Shown here: positions 1 to 13,008 of the stretch, piece by piece
Position numbering within the stretch: position 1 is the stretch's first letter
How the letters are laid out: each line of letters begins with the position of its first letter
Assembly (NCBI RefSeq): GCF_020379485.1
Contig: NW_026014653.1
Coordinates: 186,001-250,000 of the forward strand
Direction of reading: 5' to 3'
DNA: 64,000 bases
Source of the DNA: Brassica napus
Lineage: Eukaryota; Streptophyta; Magnoliopsida; Brassicales; Brassicaceae
Program-made: the position numbers and the translations under genes
The notes under the pieces: generated by a model
The model's input: the letters and a program-made list of their open reading frames with translations, nothing else
Told to the model about the DNA's origin: nothing
Databases searched by the model: none

Positions 1-457
1 TGTCAGCTAAATATATCATATATATATCTGGAGAATAAATAGTATAATATAAATGGATAATATTTCTAAAACATTCTAAGGAAACAGATTTGACTAAAGG
101 GAGGTCGGTGTAAATTATTTGGCCTTCATAAACAGATCATAAAAGCAAAGTATTAATAAACTTAAAACATTTTGTATTTTGTATCTTTTTTTTTTAAAAA
201 AAAGGAAGTTAAATTTTTTAATCCATTTATCGTATCTTTACTCTCACTATTATTTTATCAAATAACTTTTCTGAAAAAAAAAATCTAGCATTCCCAATTA
301 TTCAGAAGGAATGGAATTATTGTCACTATTGTTTACCAGCAATAAACTTTTCCGGATTTAAATGGCACTCTAATAAAAACAAAAGTTTATTAAAAAATTA
401 TTAAGAAAGCATATTATTTTTCCAATATGAAAACTTAAGTCTAGTATAAACGAGACT
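1..457. other. AT-rich sequence downstream of the FAO4A-like gene
   Basis: No gene is visible. The stretch is A/T-rich with homopolymer runs near 187-205 and 273-283. It would hold the 3' UTR and polyadenylation region of the minus-strand alcohol oxidase that ends at 458. Confidence 0.6.
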
Positions 458-3400
458 TCACTTCTTCTTAAGAGCCCCAACAACATTAAGTCCAATACAA
501 TAAGCAATTGACTGAACGGTGACCATCGGATTAACCCCTAAAGCCGTCGGAAAAACACTTGTGTCCGCCACAAACAGGCCTTCAACCTCCCAAGTCTCTC
601 CCGTTGGCTTCACCGCAGATTCTTCAGGTCTGATTCCCATCCTACAACTTCCCATTTGATGAGCTGAACATATCTGTCCAGACAGATCCTTCAAGCTCTT
701 TGAACTCTCTTCTCTCACAAACCTCTTAATCTCTACCGCACTCGCTGTTCTAACGTTCAAACTCTTACCTTCTGAGTTATGCGTCCCGATCTCCTCAGCT
801 CCAGCCGCTATCAAAATGTTCAAGACACTCCCAAGACCTTTCTTTAGACTCTCTTCGTCTTCATCGTTTAAGTTGTAGTCAATGTAACTCTTCGAATTGA
901 TTGTTCCAGTTCCTTTATCTCTCAAAAGCGTGAAAACGTGTGCGGTTCTTGAGAATTTGAGCATTCGGGTTTTGAAATCATTGCTTGACGTCCAAGGAAT
1001 GACCCCTGAGAACATCCCTGGATGAAGAGAAGGCGTTTGGATCACCGTTTCACCATAAGTAGTCTTTGCTTCTGCGTTAACAACGCTGGACATTGCTGTC
1101 ATTATCCCTCCCTCGTAGCTCTTTTTCTTCTTCTCAGGCCACTTCTCCTCCTCAGGGAACCATCCCCAAGCCATAACAACTGGATGTAAACAAAGGTTTC
1201 TCCCAATGTTACCATTCTTCAAACCGCTGCGTTTCAACAAATGAGGCGTTCTAAGCGCACCGCAGGCCACTACCGTGGCCCTAGACTCCACCACATAGAT
1301 GTCTTCCCCAAACGCAAACGCAATTCCAGTGGAAGTCTTCTTCTTGTTCCCGCCTTCACTCTCATACAAGACTTCCATCGCTTTACAACCTGGAAGGATC
1401 AAACCATTACCAGATTCCACTAAATCTACAAGCCAAGTCTCTGAAGTCCCCTGCTTTTGACCTTTCTTGCATCCCAAGGAACAAAACCCACAGTAATGAT
1501 CCTTTGAAGCATTCCTCGGAATATTCTTCACTTGTAACCCTAATTCTTCACAACCTTTCCTCAAGACCTCATTATTAAACCCTTCTTCCACAAATCCGCA
1601 TTGAACACCCATTCTCTCACACACAACATCCATTGCCTCTCGATACAAATTGCTTTCAAACAACTCGAGTTCTGACTTTTCAGCCCATTCCTTCATCACG
1701 TGTTCCGGTGTCTTGATCGAGGCCGACCAGTTAATGGTTGAACCGCCTCCGACAGTGGACCCGGCGAGAATCACTACGTTCATATCAGAAGTTGCTAGTA
1801 ACCCACCGGATAAGTACATCTCATCCATTGCTTGCCCCTCAAGTTGAGAGAGATTGCTTCTTGCATAGTAGTTTCCTTTCTCCACCACCAAAACTTTATA
1901 ACCCGCCTTGGCTAAAAGTCCGGCCACTACTCCTCCGCCGGATCCAGACCCAACCACCACGGCATCACACCGGATTGTCATCACTGGGTTAGAAATTGAT
2001 GATCTTTTTTTATTGCTCTTTTGAGTTGATATTGTGAAGCCATGACCTGTTAACTTCTTTGTCACGGCTTCTCTAGGCTTTTTGAGATTGATGATGCCAT
2101 TGTATAGTGGTCCAAAGATCTCCTTAGGCATATTTTTGTTAGTCTTCGTCTCATTTAATTCTTCTTCATGATCACTATGATCTGAGCTGGGTCCATTGTA
2201 TCCTATTGCTTTCCACGCTAAGTTCTTTCCTTTTTCATCCACCTGAAAATTATTAAATTATTTAAAATAATTAATCTTTGTAATAATCATTTGGAATATC
2301 AAGCTGTCAATTTTTTTGGTTGATATACATGGGCTTCAACCTACAATCCTGTTATATATTTCCTCACTATTTTTCTTTTCTTTTTTAATTTGATTTATTT
2401 AAGAAGAACACACAGATTAATGTTTATAAATTTCTATACAAATTAACGTTAACTCAATACCAAAAATCACGTGAATGGAAAGCGAGTTTAGAATTAATAT
2501 TGCTTAACTTTTTACAAAGTGCTTAAATTATAAAGACAAAACTTAAAGAAAGATAAGGAGCATATGTATATGTAAAGATAAGGAATGAAAAAATGTAAGT
2601 CTTGCATGGGGTTAAATTTTTACCTGGGTAAAGAAGACAAGGGCAGTGATAAGTTTGATGGACCTAAAGAACATTCTTAGGAGTAAGAAATAGCTTGAAG
2701 CCCAATTGAGCAATGTCTCTTCTCTCTGTTTCTTTGGCAGCCGGCAGAATCTCTGGAAGTATGGAAAGCCGCCGATGAAACTTCTCTGACCACACAAGAC
2801 GAGACTTCCAATCCAAGTGGAGAGTGACCACAGTCCAACTCTTAAAATCCACTTCTTTGGGTGGTGAAGTCTCTGACTCATTAACCTCGCCACCTATTAT
2901 TGTGAATTTATGACATAATAAAAAACGCAAATAAAATTAACCAAGATAATACAAATCAATGATTAAATAATATTTAAGTCTGTTTAACCTATATTAGTTT
3001 TCATATTGTTATTATAAAGCTAGTATTTGTATGAAATTGGACCCAAATGTTTTGGTGTCCACGTTTTACAGTTTTGGCCATCGTAGTTATGACAAGAAAA
3101 AGAGACATTTGTATCAGCTATCGTAGTGATATTAATACCATATAGTATAAAATAATAATAATAAGTATAAGCAACCAATAAGTGGTTGCGAAAAGAAAAT
3201 AACGTATATGACAATCAATTTTGAGATATATTTTGCATACGTGACGATCGACGGATTTTAGTTGTACTCGAAACCTGTCGGCTCTATATTTCACTAAGAG
3301 TACTGACTTTTTGTTCTCTTCTTAAGTAATGATTCTTTTATTTCAGCGATGAAAGGACTGAATCACATGCATGCAACAATATCTATGTTTTTACAAAATA

Positions 3401-4256
3401 ATGTCATGCTTTATTAAAGAAATTAATAAAACATATACATATTTAATTGCTAAAAATTCATCTAGTTCAGTTATCGATAGTTTAAGCAGTGAAACTGTGG
3501 TTTCAACGTTGTCAAAACCAGCTGTGAATAATGAGAAAGAAAAGGTTCTGCGTCTTGTTCTACAACTTTTTTTTAAAATGATCATGAACCAAGAAAGACT
3601 ACAAACTTAAGTTGTGTCGTCTATTAATCATTTAAGTTGTTTCTATGTTAAAGAACTGTCAATTTATTGGTTTGTTACTTTAAATTTAAGAAATACAAAA
3701 GGCAAATTAAGTTCAGTGGATGTAAAAATTCCAGCAACCAATGGTTTCAAATTATATAGTTTCAAAATTCAAATCACTCACAAAAATATGTTCTATTCTC
3801 TTTTGTTTGTAAAAAAAGGTTAGCTATAAATATATTCAAATGCATGTAACATATATAGTTGAGGAAGCATATATTTATATATATACAGAGTGAAATGGAT
3901 AGGTAGATATAGAAAGATTGTCTTTAATTACATGATCATGCATGTGTATAACATATATAAATGAATGTAAATGCATGTTTGTATATATACACACTTACAC
4001 GGTCGGGAGTTCCAGTATGAGAAGCAGAGGCGGAGTAGTATCCAGCGACGCCGTCATCCAGGTGTCCTACTTCAGCGCCGTCGAGAGATGGTATTAGAGT
4101 ATCGCAGATCGCAACCAGAGATTCCATCTCACGCGCCGTCAGTGAGTTCGCATAAAGCGTTTTCGTTTCATCTTGCTGCCGGGGACTTCCAAATTCGACG
4201 TCAAGTTTTGCTTCCATCGAATCTTTATGAAGACTGCTTTTGTTTTGATATTCCAT
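458..4256 (-). CDS. FAO4A: Long-chain fatty alcohol oxidase (GMC family), FAO4A-like
   Basis: Three exons read on the minus strand: 4256-3999, 2893-2624 and 2242-458. All junctions are GT-AG and phase 0, giving 770 aa. The family oxidises long-chain fatty alcohols to aldehydes with FAD. The FAD-binding motif VVVGSGSGGG lies at about residues 271-280, and the C-terminal GMC signature (CSAHQMGSCRMG, then ADTSVFPTALGVNPM) is intact. A cysteine-rich segment (CGFCSLGCKKG) typical of the plant enzymes is present. Exon 1 encodes the N-terminal LTAREMESLVAICDTLIPS region and exon 2 the hydrophobic segment. The start is the ATG at 4256, about 55 bp below a TATA box. I assign it to FAO4A (At4g19380) because of the neighbouring synteny; FAO4B is the alternative. 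No breaks are seen. The length is slightly above what I recall for the Arabidopsis protein, mainly from an acidic insert early in exon 3. Confidence 0.9.
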
Positions 4257-4308
4257 TAACTCAAGAATGGTTTTTGTTATTGTGACTGGTAAAGAATGTG
4301 TTTTATGT

Positions 4309-4318
4309 GTTTATATAG
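4309..4318 (-). promoter_or_regulatory. TATA box of the FAO4A-like gene
   Basis: On the minus strand the sequence reads CTATATAAAC, about 55 bp upstream of the ATG at 4256. This is a normal distance for a plant TATA box with a short 5' UTR. Confidence 0.55.
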
Positions 4319-4883
4319 AGGGACAATGGCTAATTATACATGCACATTTATTAAATTAAATATATACAAATGGAATGTGTAGTATTTGGACAAGTCAGTT
4401 ATGCGTGAACCATATCAAATTTGGTACCAGCAGGAAAATTCGGATACCGGCAAGAACACAGGATTGGTCTCAACTATTCACCAAACTATTAAACTAATTC
4501 AATTATCTATTAGCACAGTGTCTTCTTAAGATTGATATATATGTTTTCTGTAAAAATAATTGAGTTGTGTATTTTTTATCGACCATCTTGGTATATTATC
4601 TCAGAGATTTGTAGATTATACACTAAGAGGTACATCCATCTCATATGAAAAATAATTAAAACTCAATTAAAAGTCAACTCATAGAAAAGGCAACCATAAC
4701 CTTTTAAAGGAATGGGACTGATCTCATAACACATTTGTTTGATACAAACCAAATTGGGGTATATATATACGTATAATTATTTGTGTATGTATCGCAAACC
4801 TACTCCACATAAAAGACAATGAGAGGATGAGGATTAGCCAATATATTTATGATGAAATATTTTTCTAAAAAGATATATGAGTA
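4319..4883. other. Upstream region of the FAO4A-like gene
   Basis: AT-rich sequence between the TATA box and the Helitron. I see no ORF or repeat that I can name. Confidence 0.4.
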
Positions 4884-6450
4884 CGAGGGGAATGTCCGCG
4901 CTGCACGCGGAATATTGTTTTATTATTGTTAAGAACATGATTTTTGGATAATGTAATTATTTTGTCATTTTTATTTGTTAATAACATTATTTGGTATTTT
5001 TAATGTGTTATGTAGTAGTAAGTGATAGGTTAATATATTTTGTGTTTTTTTTTTTTGAATAATGTGTTATTGTGTGTACAGTACTTGTTAATAGTGAAGT
5101 GAGCCTCTAACGTAAAAGAATATTGAATTTCAATAACTTTGCATCTATGCATTTGTTGATTAATTCTAAGATTAAAGGTTTTAACGTCAAAATTGTATTG
5201 TATTTTTTCATATTTTTGAAAATTAAAACTTTTAAGATATTTTTTGTGCTCTTCCCATATTTTGACTTGAGCCGTCACCGTCTATTTAGTTCGTTACCTT
5301 TCTGGTGTGCGGTGCTTCTCACCATCACCGGAAAAAGACTCACTTCTTTCTCTTGTTTTTCTTTAGATTCTTCACCTGTGAGATTATATGGTATTTGTTG
5401 TAGATCAGATTTCTGAGTTTTCAGTTGTTCGGTTGATTCTCACGGTATTGTAAGCTGTTACAGTCAATATTGATTGCTCATCTTTTTCTTTAGATTTCAG
5501 CTGATGTTAGGAATTGCATCTCCTTGGTTGAGTCAGAGTTTAGTCGTCTTTGATATTTTATTCCTCGTCGTTGGCTTACCGTCAATAGTCTTTGCTCGTC
5601 TTGGTTTTCAAGATCTAGTTTTTGGTGTTCTGATTTCTATGCTCTCTTTCATAGCTCGAGGTTGGCTCCATAGTTTGCTGATTTCGTTTCGTCTCTCTTT
5701 CCCTCACTATTCTCGCATCTCTTTGCAGCTTTCATCGCATCTCTAGTGGCTCTCCCTTTCACCATGTTTGCCACTCGAGGCTTAGATAATGTTTTCGTTC
5801 GTGTATGCTATGTGGGCTTGGAAGGTAATTTTTGGTTTCGAGTTTAATTTCTGATTTTTTGGTGGTTGTTTTCCATTCTCCATTCCTCAAGTTGTTTCTT
5901 TTCTTTCCATGTTTCCTTTGGTATAGGTGTGCAAAGTTAGTCTTTTGGAGCTTTGGTCTTTTCTATCCAGAGCTTTGTGTTTTTTCACTTGCATGGTCGT
6001 CTTGTATGTTCGTGTTTAGTTTATGAGATGTTTCTTACCTTTTAGGTACTGGTTGTGATTCCGGTGCTTTAAGCATAAACTTTCACCATCTGGCTCGTTT
6101 TCTTGGTTATTTGTGTTGGTGCTCTAATTTCTTATTCTTAGTTTGATTATTAATAAATATATAATTTGTAAATAAAATAAGAAAAATTAGTAAAAAAATA
6201 ATAAAATGGTGAAAGTTTATGTATTTTTAGTTATTAATAAATTTAAAATATATTTATATTATTTTATTTATTTCAGACCAATAAGTGCGAGAAAGATTAG
6301 ATAGTACACAATTAGAAATTTATGGAGTAAATTGTAATAATTTAAAAGAAGGAAGATTTAAAATACAAAAAAAAAAACATGAAGATACATGTCAACAAAC
6401 CACCCTTCCACATGTCATAAGAAGGGAAAAAGCCAATTTATATATATAGA
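4884..6450 (-). mobile_element. Non-autonomous Helitron (decayed 3' terminus)
   Basis: Read on the minus strand, the element starts with TCTATATATATAAA at 6450, preceded by A. It finishes with a GC hairpin (CCGCGTGCAGCGCGG, 4910-4896), 8 nt before CTCG and a T. These are the layout and base composition of Helitron 5' TC and 3' hairpin-CTRR ends, but the terminal CTRR has mutated to CTCG. The interior (about 5.1-6.1 kb) is pyrimidine-rich on the plus strand and has no recognisable Rep or helicase. The open frames there (for example 5474-5746) are low-complexity and hydrophobic, so I do not call them genes. The interior may be captured host sequence, but I cannot name a source. Confidence 0.5.
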
Positions 6451-7216
6451 TTTTTATTCTTTTATTTTGTTCAGAGCTTTTATAATCAAGGCTATGAATG
6501 GTTTAAATGTTTCCATTATACTAGTTACAGGCTAAATAGTTTATTCACGACGCGTAGAAGTAGTTCCAGTGACGTAAGTGTTGCAATATGAAGTGATCAT
6601 CTCATGGTTTTAAAACATTGTTTGCAATACTCAATTAAAAGTCAACAATTTTACAAATATTTTGACCTCCACGTTTGATGACAAAAAGCTGATTCTAATG
6701 ATGAATAAACGTCTTAGATTTTTTTGATATTACGTTGGAAGCCCTCGAGGCTGAATCATACATGTGAATGCTGCTAGATATGTGACTCAAAATAAAAGAA
6801 GTAATGATAAAGCATAATTTTGAATGATTGGGAGTATTTGGTGATAATGCTAAAACAAATTGACAATGTTAATATGATAGAATCAATAAAAGTCCAGAGA
6901 TCAAGAAAGGACCCAAGGACTGCATGATATGAGTATCAAACTGGACCCAATGAAAAAAAAAACAAAAGAATTGAATGTCGAAGACAGTACAGTTAACAAT
7001 ACCTGTCCTCCATAATTGTATCATTCATTAAGCTTCTGATTTTCTCCCAGATTTAGAGTTTATTTTCCCTCTTTTATGTAAAACTAATACGTGCATTGAT
7101 ATCATCGATTGTCCAATCTCCAATGCAAGTTGACGTTGGGGTAGATGGAATTTAATAGAAATGTAGTGTTTCGTTCTTCATATATTATTATTATATATCC
7201 CTAATGCTCGTTAAAT
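6451..7216. other. Intergenic DNA, no gene seen
   Basis: No convincing ORF, RNA or repeat boundary is visible. Confidence 0.5.
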
Positions 7217-8140
7217 TATTGCGCAGAGAGAGAGGTTTTTGATTTTTAGATTTTGGTTTTTGGTTTTTAACTTTTAGATTTTTGTTTTTGATTTTCAGTT
7301 TTTGGTTTTGATTTTTGTTTTTTAATTTTGGTTTTGCTTTATTTTTAGTATTTTTTTATAAAATAAGCAATACATTGTTTTAAAATAATATTTTTTTAAA
7401 ATTGTCATTAAAATATATCAAAATATAGTGGCTGTTATTTAAAATAAAAACATCACCATGTTTTAAATTATTTTATTTTAAGTGTTATACTTAAATATAA
7501 TTAATAAAATATCTATAAATTATAAAAATTAAAATATTTAAAATTTTGAAACTATTTATAAATTTTGTTACATAAAATATTTTTTCGTTTTTTAGAACTT
7601 GAATGGCTATTTTTCAAATTAATATAATATATTATATTAATAAAATATTTTAAATTTTATAATTTTTAGTTGTTGTTTATTATGTATAATAATATTATTC
7701 AATAATTTATTTATAGATATTAAGAATTAATTGGCTACAACTAATACTAAAATTATCTATATTTATTTACATATATGAAACACATAAATTATTTTACATT
7801 AATGTTAAATGATAAAAAAATTGTATGGAAATTTTATCTTTATGAAAATATTATTTACTTAATTATTAATTAAAATATTGTATTTTATACAAAATAAACA
7901 AAATTCGTTTTTATATTGAAAACCCACAAAAGTTGGTTTTTACCTTTTCTTCACAAATTGGTTGAAATTTTGAAAAACTAGTTTTCCTAAATTTTAGGGA
8001 ATCTATTTGTTAAAAAAGTTGACTGGCAAGTGAAATGGTTTTTACAAAAACAAAAATTAAAAGATAAAATTTGATTGGATAAAAAATGGTTTTTACAAAA
8101 ACAAAAACCAAAAACTAAAACAAAAACTACAAACAATCAA
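7217..8140. repeat. AT-rich element with T-rich and A-rich inverted ends
   Basis: The left end is made of repeated TTTTTGGTTTTT-type units on the plus strand. The right end (about 8030-8140) carries the complementary AAAAACCAAAAAC-type units, so the termini could pair. The core is extremely AT-rich with no ORF. It looks like a non-autonomous DNA transposon, but I see no clear target-site duplication and cannot place it in a superfamily. Confidence 0.35.
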
Positions 8141-11100
8141 TCTTCCGAGTTAATTATTTACATTCAAAGTGTATGACGTAAGCAGTTCGAAAGATAGACC
8201 TACAATCATAAGTGCGGGTATGATTACCGAAAATTCCGAGTTCGGATTTATAATTTCATATCAAACCCAGTTCGGATTTATAATTTCATATCAAATCAGA
8301 CATGCATCAATGCATCATTAAGTTTTTTTTTTCTTCTTCTTCTTCTTCTTATTCAGTAATATATACCAACCATTTTAATTTTTATGATGGTTTTCTCTAA
8401 ATCCTTCTGATTTTAATGTTTTATGTAATGGAATATATAGAGTTTAAACTTTAATAATTTTTTGTCAATAACCAAAGTCATCTTTAGATTGTATTTCAAA
8501 ATAATTTCCACCTTTCGGTAAGAAATCAAATATAACTATAATAAATCTTTATAAAGTAACACTTGATCAATTAAGACACTATAAAACAACACGTTTTGTT
8601 GATTCATTCAACCTTTAGGGGGAGAACATACGCCGAAGAGACTTGATTTATTGGAAGCATTATCGTGTGAAATCGACTCTGATGTGTCGAGACTGCTAAT
8701 GAACAGCTCGTAAGTCCCAATCCACCAACATCACAGTTCCAAGAAGGTATATCTACAAATTCTTTATATATTAATCGACAAACATTACAACATTGTTTTG
8801 TATTCACGTGTCACCTTAAAAATGAGATTCAAAATTCTTAGAAAAATAAGTTGGTCCATCTTAACTTATATATATATATATATTTAAATTAACGATCAAA
8901 ATGATAAATAATGTACAAAAGAATATTCTCACATTTTCCTTAAATAAAAGCTACGAAATTACCTAATATGATTAACGTATATATGACAATTAATGATTTT
9001 GAATAATAAATATTTGATAACAATTTTTGTATCTTAGCTCTTTTTTTGTTTAATCTTATATTATTAAAATATACTAAACAATCACATTAACCATATAATA
9101 AAAATAATTTTTTCTTATATGTTATATTTTGAATTTTAAAACAACTATAAATTACTAAAAACATTAACATATATAAATTAAACTACATAACATATAAAAA
9201 ATACATAAATATGTTAATTTATAATTTGTATTGAAAAAATATCAAAACTTTAATAAATTACTAAAAACGTTAAATGTCTCACACTAAAATTTAGTGATCA
9301 ATAGTTTAACTTTTTTTGTAATAACAAGATACAAATGATCATAAATCGTATGAATATGAGTCTCATTTAATAGACATTCATGTTATATATTAATATAGTT
9401 TAAAATTAAACTATATAACATATAAAAATACATAAATATGTTAATTTCTAAATTTGTATTGAAAAAATATCGAAACTTTAATATTTTAATTTTGAAATTT
9501 GCATTGAAAAATTCGCACATTAGAAATTTTGTGTTTATCATATGAGCATGAATTCTCAATAATAAATATTTATATTAAAATATACTATATATCTATGTCC
9601 ATGTCATTGAAATTTTGTTATATACAATATAAAATAAATAAAATGATTGTTTTGATTTATTTACCAAAAGAATATCGTAAATAAACAAGAGATATTGTTT
9701 TGATTTATGTGTTTACTCTAATTTAATTATATACGTAAATAAACACAAATAAATAATAATATATAAAATTATTTTTATATATAACGATCATTCCATGCAA
9801 TTGCGCATTTCTTAACCTAGTACGGTATATATCATAAGCAACTTATCGATTTAGTTGTTATGCATTAGTGCATATAATGTTCTAAAGCTAAACCATAGAT
9901 ACACAAAGTCTCATTAGTGGCTTCTACCATAAGTATTATCACCTTCCCACGATACACACAATATTGCACAAACGACTCTGTGTCCCTGCACCGATCAAAT
10001 GCCAGATGGACATTTAGGCATCTGTGTCCCTGTAATGATTTATGGGTAAAAAATAATTCGTCCTCTAGGCATCCAAATACATAAGATCGGGCCTGGGGAC
10101 AGCATAATAGTTTTAGAGTATAATGTGTTGCTTCTGTAAGATGCAAATAGATAAGATAAATTTACACTGAGGATTCAAACATTTAGGCAACTAAATACTA
10201 ATACAACTCTCTTTATATTCACGCGGGTGATTATTTCTCCAAATATCTTTGTACAACCCAAACGCAGACGCGGGTTTCAACAACGTTTGTGAAACGCAGG
10301 CACTTATAAATTCTACGACAATCCGATCTGCCGATCTAATCCTAGCTAAGCCAATATTCTCTTTGGTTTCCACTAATTAATTACCGGTTTAATTAATCGA
10401 AATATTATACTTCTCAACTCTTGTACTTTTCTGCCAACAGTACATGTTAGCATGTCACAAGAAGAATGACACTCTCATCTTAGAAAAATAAAAGAACAAC
10501 AAGAATGACATTCCCCTTGTCCAAACAACAACCACATGGACTTGATTTGCGCGAGTTTCAACAAGTTCTTTTGCCCACATGTGCTTATCTGATCTATCCT
10601 AGCCACATATCCAGCACTACCTTCTTAATCTTAAGAAATTGTTATGACCATTTCTAATAAAGCTCAAAAAGGTCTTTATTTACAAGAAAACACAAGCATT
10701 TCATGAAAATTAGGTAGCTTCCAGATACTCAAAGTTTTTGGTCTTATACGATATATATATATTTCTTCCATTAATTAAAAAATCATTATGTTCTCTGTGC
10801 TTTGGTTCATAGTTTTGCATCCCACGATTGCTCATTTGAATCAACCACCTTTCTTAATTCTACTAATGTTATTGCCTTCAGTATATCCCATTGGACCACA
10901 ACCATCACCTCCAAAATTGTTCCAATGGATGTTTTTATTCTTTATGCTCTCTTTATCTGAGGATTATCTCTCGAGACTGATGAACTGGTTCATTCTTCTT
11001 TCACAGCCCCATTAAATCTATTTTTGTTTCAAATCTTATCTTCTCTCTGAAAATGTAATCAGTGACAGACTGACAGACACTGAACTTAACCTTTTTTTTT

Positions 11101-11179
11101 TTTTGCTTAACCACAGTGAACTAAACATGGCCCGTGCATAACCAAAATACTAAAATAATGTCTGCGATCTTCACGGGAC
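8141..11179. other. Gene-poor AT-rich intergenic region
   Basis: A 30 bp tandem duplication lies at about 8238-8300. Otherwise this is AT-rich DNA with short open frames (8604-8807 -, 9865-10146 -, 10191-10373 -, 10788-11015 +) that match no family I recognise. The 9.87-10.37 kb stretch has more balanced composition and may be an eroded gene fragment. In Arabidopsis this interval would hold At4g19390; I do not see it. Confidence 0.45.
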
Positions 11180-11182
11180 TTA

Positions 11183-11389
11183 GAGCATGATTATTGGGAA
11201 GTTCTTAAGATGAGGTTCTTAGCGAAATATAAAAATCTGTCTCTTAATTTTTAACTAAAAAAGTTAAGAACCGGCTCTTAAATAAAAGTTTTAAGAACCG
11301 GTTCTTAGTTTTTTTAGTTAAAAGTTAAGAAACGGGTTCTTATATTCCGTTAAGAACCTGACCCTAAGAACCCTCCAATAATCATGCTC
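11183..11389. mobile_element. Tourist/PIF-Harbinger-type MITE
   Basis: Inverted termini GAGCATGATTATTGG and CCAATAATCATGCTC are perfect and flanked on both sides by TTA (11180-11182 and 11390-11392), the usual Harbinger target duplication. The interior is itself a near-palindrome built of GTTCTTA/TAAGAAC units, so the whole 207 bp element could fold into a hairpin. It has no coding capacity. Confidence 0.8.
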
Positions 11390-12734
11390 TTATTTTCCTA
11401 ATGTTATCGATGCGAAATAAATAAGAGATATTTGTTGAGCTTTCGAGATACTTTCTCCGTTTCAACGTATATATAATATTTTAAATAATTTTTGTTATTT
11501 CATAATAAATGACGTTTTTATGTATCTAGGTAATTTTACCTTTATTAAATTGGTGTAACCAATTACATTTTGGTATTTATGTTTATAATTTAAAATATAC
11601 TCAAATTATTAATGTAATTTTGAGAAAAATAGATTTCTTAATATATGTGCATTGATGCAAAAACATCATTTACTATAAAATATAGGATATTTTTTATTAA
11701 TAGATATTTTGTGGAAGAAAAAAACTGTTGCACCTTAAAAGACTGCAAAATACCACTATATACATTTACATACATTGGTAAAGAATCTATACCATGAACT
11801 GTACACGCCTGTCTATTATCACAGAAATAGAACCAGGTTCTCTTTAAAGTGATTTGATTTAATTTGACACAAAAAAAGAAGTGATTTGATTTAATTTGAT
11901 TATTTTTAATTAGAAAGAACTTCAACTTAAAAATTCGGTGATCATTAATGTTTACAAATATAATAAAACCTTATGAATATCCTATGTTGTGAAGACTAGA
12001 TGTTACTAATTTTAGGAATATGATTAATTAAATTATGGAGCATTTTAGAGAAAGTAGTTAACATCACTTTTCTCTTTTCGACATGTTTCTTCATAGATGA
12101 ATGCTAAACATTTCTAACCTAACACTAAAAATCTATTTAATATGATTTCATACAACATTTTTTTAATCCAACATGATTTCATACAACATTTTTTCAATCC
12201 AACTCTAAAAGTCACAATATTTTAGTGTAATACTATATGTTTATATTCAGTACATTAAACACTATTCACTTATGTTTATTAATAAAATATATAACCAAAT
12301 AAATGATAAATAAGAGAACAAATACATATCAAATTATAAATTAAATATTTATAGTAAAATATTATATGTATTGAAATAATAGATATGTATTTAAATATTA
12401 TTATATATCTAGTAAATATTTTATTATAATGTGTTTTATGTAATATATTACATTATAATTATCTATATTTAAATATTAAATTTAAAAAATTTAATTTAAT
12501 AATATAATAATATATTTAGAGTGAAGTTTGGTATTGTGGTCAGAAAATATTTTTGTAGTGTTGATTGAAGTTGGATGCTCTATGTGCCTAAGTGCCTAGC
12601 CACTCTTTTACAATGTCACTACCTAGACTATACATATGGCATTGATTGGCAAATAATTTGCAAAAATATTATGTTCTTTATTATTTAATTAAACAATTAT
12701 TAAAAAAATATTTTAAAACTGTAAATGCTTTCTA
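11390..12734. other. AT-rich intergenic DNA
   Basis: A short match to the Stowaway-type end (ATACTTTCTCCGTTTC) occurs at 11449-11464 without a visible partner. A tandem duplication of about 30 bp containing CATGATTTCATACAACATTT lies at 12145-12205. No gene is seen. Confidence 0.4.
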
Positions 12735-12770
12735 AATATATTTTTTTTGAAGAAAAAAAAAGTTAAACCC

Positions 12771-12970
12771 GGATTTATTAAAGACACAGATCTAACCTCC
12801 GGGTGGGAGGTGCAGCCCACGACAAGCTCTCTCCCGGGTTTTCATACAGACGTATCCGCAGCCGTGGTGAGCAGAACAATGTGACTTAGTTTTCGCAGCA
12901 GGAGGATCGAACTTGGAACGTGTTTGCATCTAAAGTCCGTCCACTACCACTGCACCACAAAGCCCGCTCA
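12771..12970 (-). mobile_element. tRNA-derived SINE
   Basis: On the minus strand the element begins near 12966 with GAGCGGGCTTTGTGGTGCAG, containing a box A-like GTGGTGCAGTGG. About 45 nt later comes the box B-like AAGTTCGATCC. This is an internal RNA polymerase III promoter. The pair of T-rich/GAAGAAAAAA.GTTAAACC copies at about 12735-12768 and 12975-13008 looks like a target-site duplication of roughly 30 bp, as expected for L1-mediated SINE insertion. It is not a functional tRNA: the acceptor arms do not pair. Confidence 0.75.
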
Positions 12971-13008
12971 AAATATAATTTTTTTTTGAAGAAAAAAGGG
13001 TTAAACCT

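Noticed and set aside
9865..10373. Possible remnant of the At4g19390 orthologue
   Set aside because: The translated pieces do not resemble a UPF0114 membrane protein and no frame is conserved enough to name.
10788..11015. 75-codon plus-strand frame with a hydrophobic start, possible small secreted peptide
   Set aside because: No cleavage-site logic, no cysteine pattern and no known peptide motif; it sits in AT-rich repeat-prone DNA.
11449..11640. Second Stowaway-like MITE
   Set aside because: Only one end (ATACTTTCTCCGTTTC) is visible; no inverted partner or TA duplication was found.
12771..12970. Candidate tRNA gene on the minus strand
   Set aside because: Box A and B are present but the acceptor and anticodon stems do not form, and the flanking duplication shows it is a SINE.
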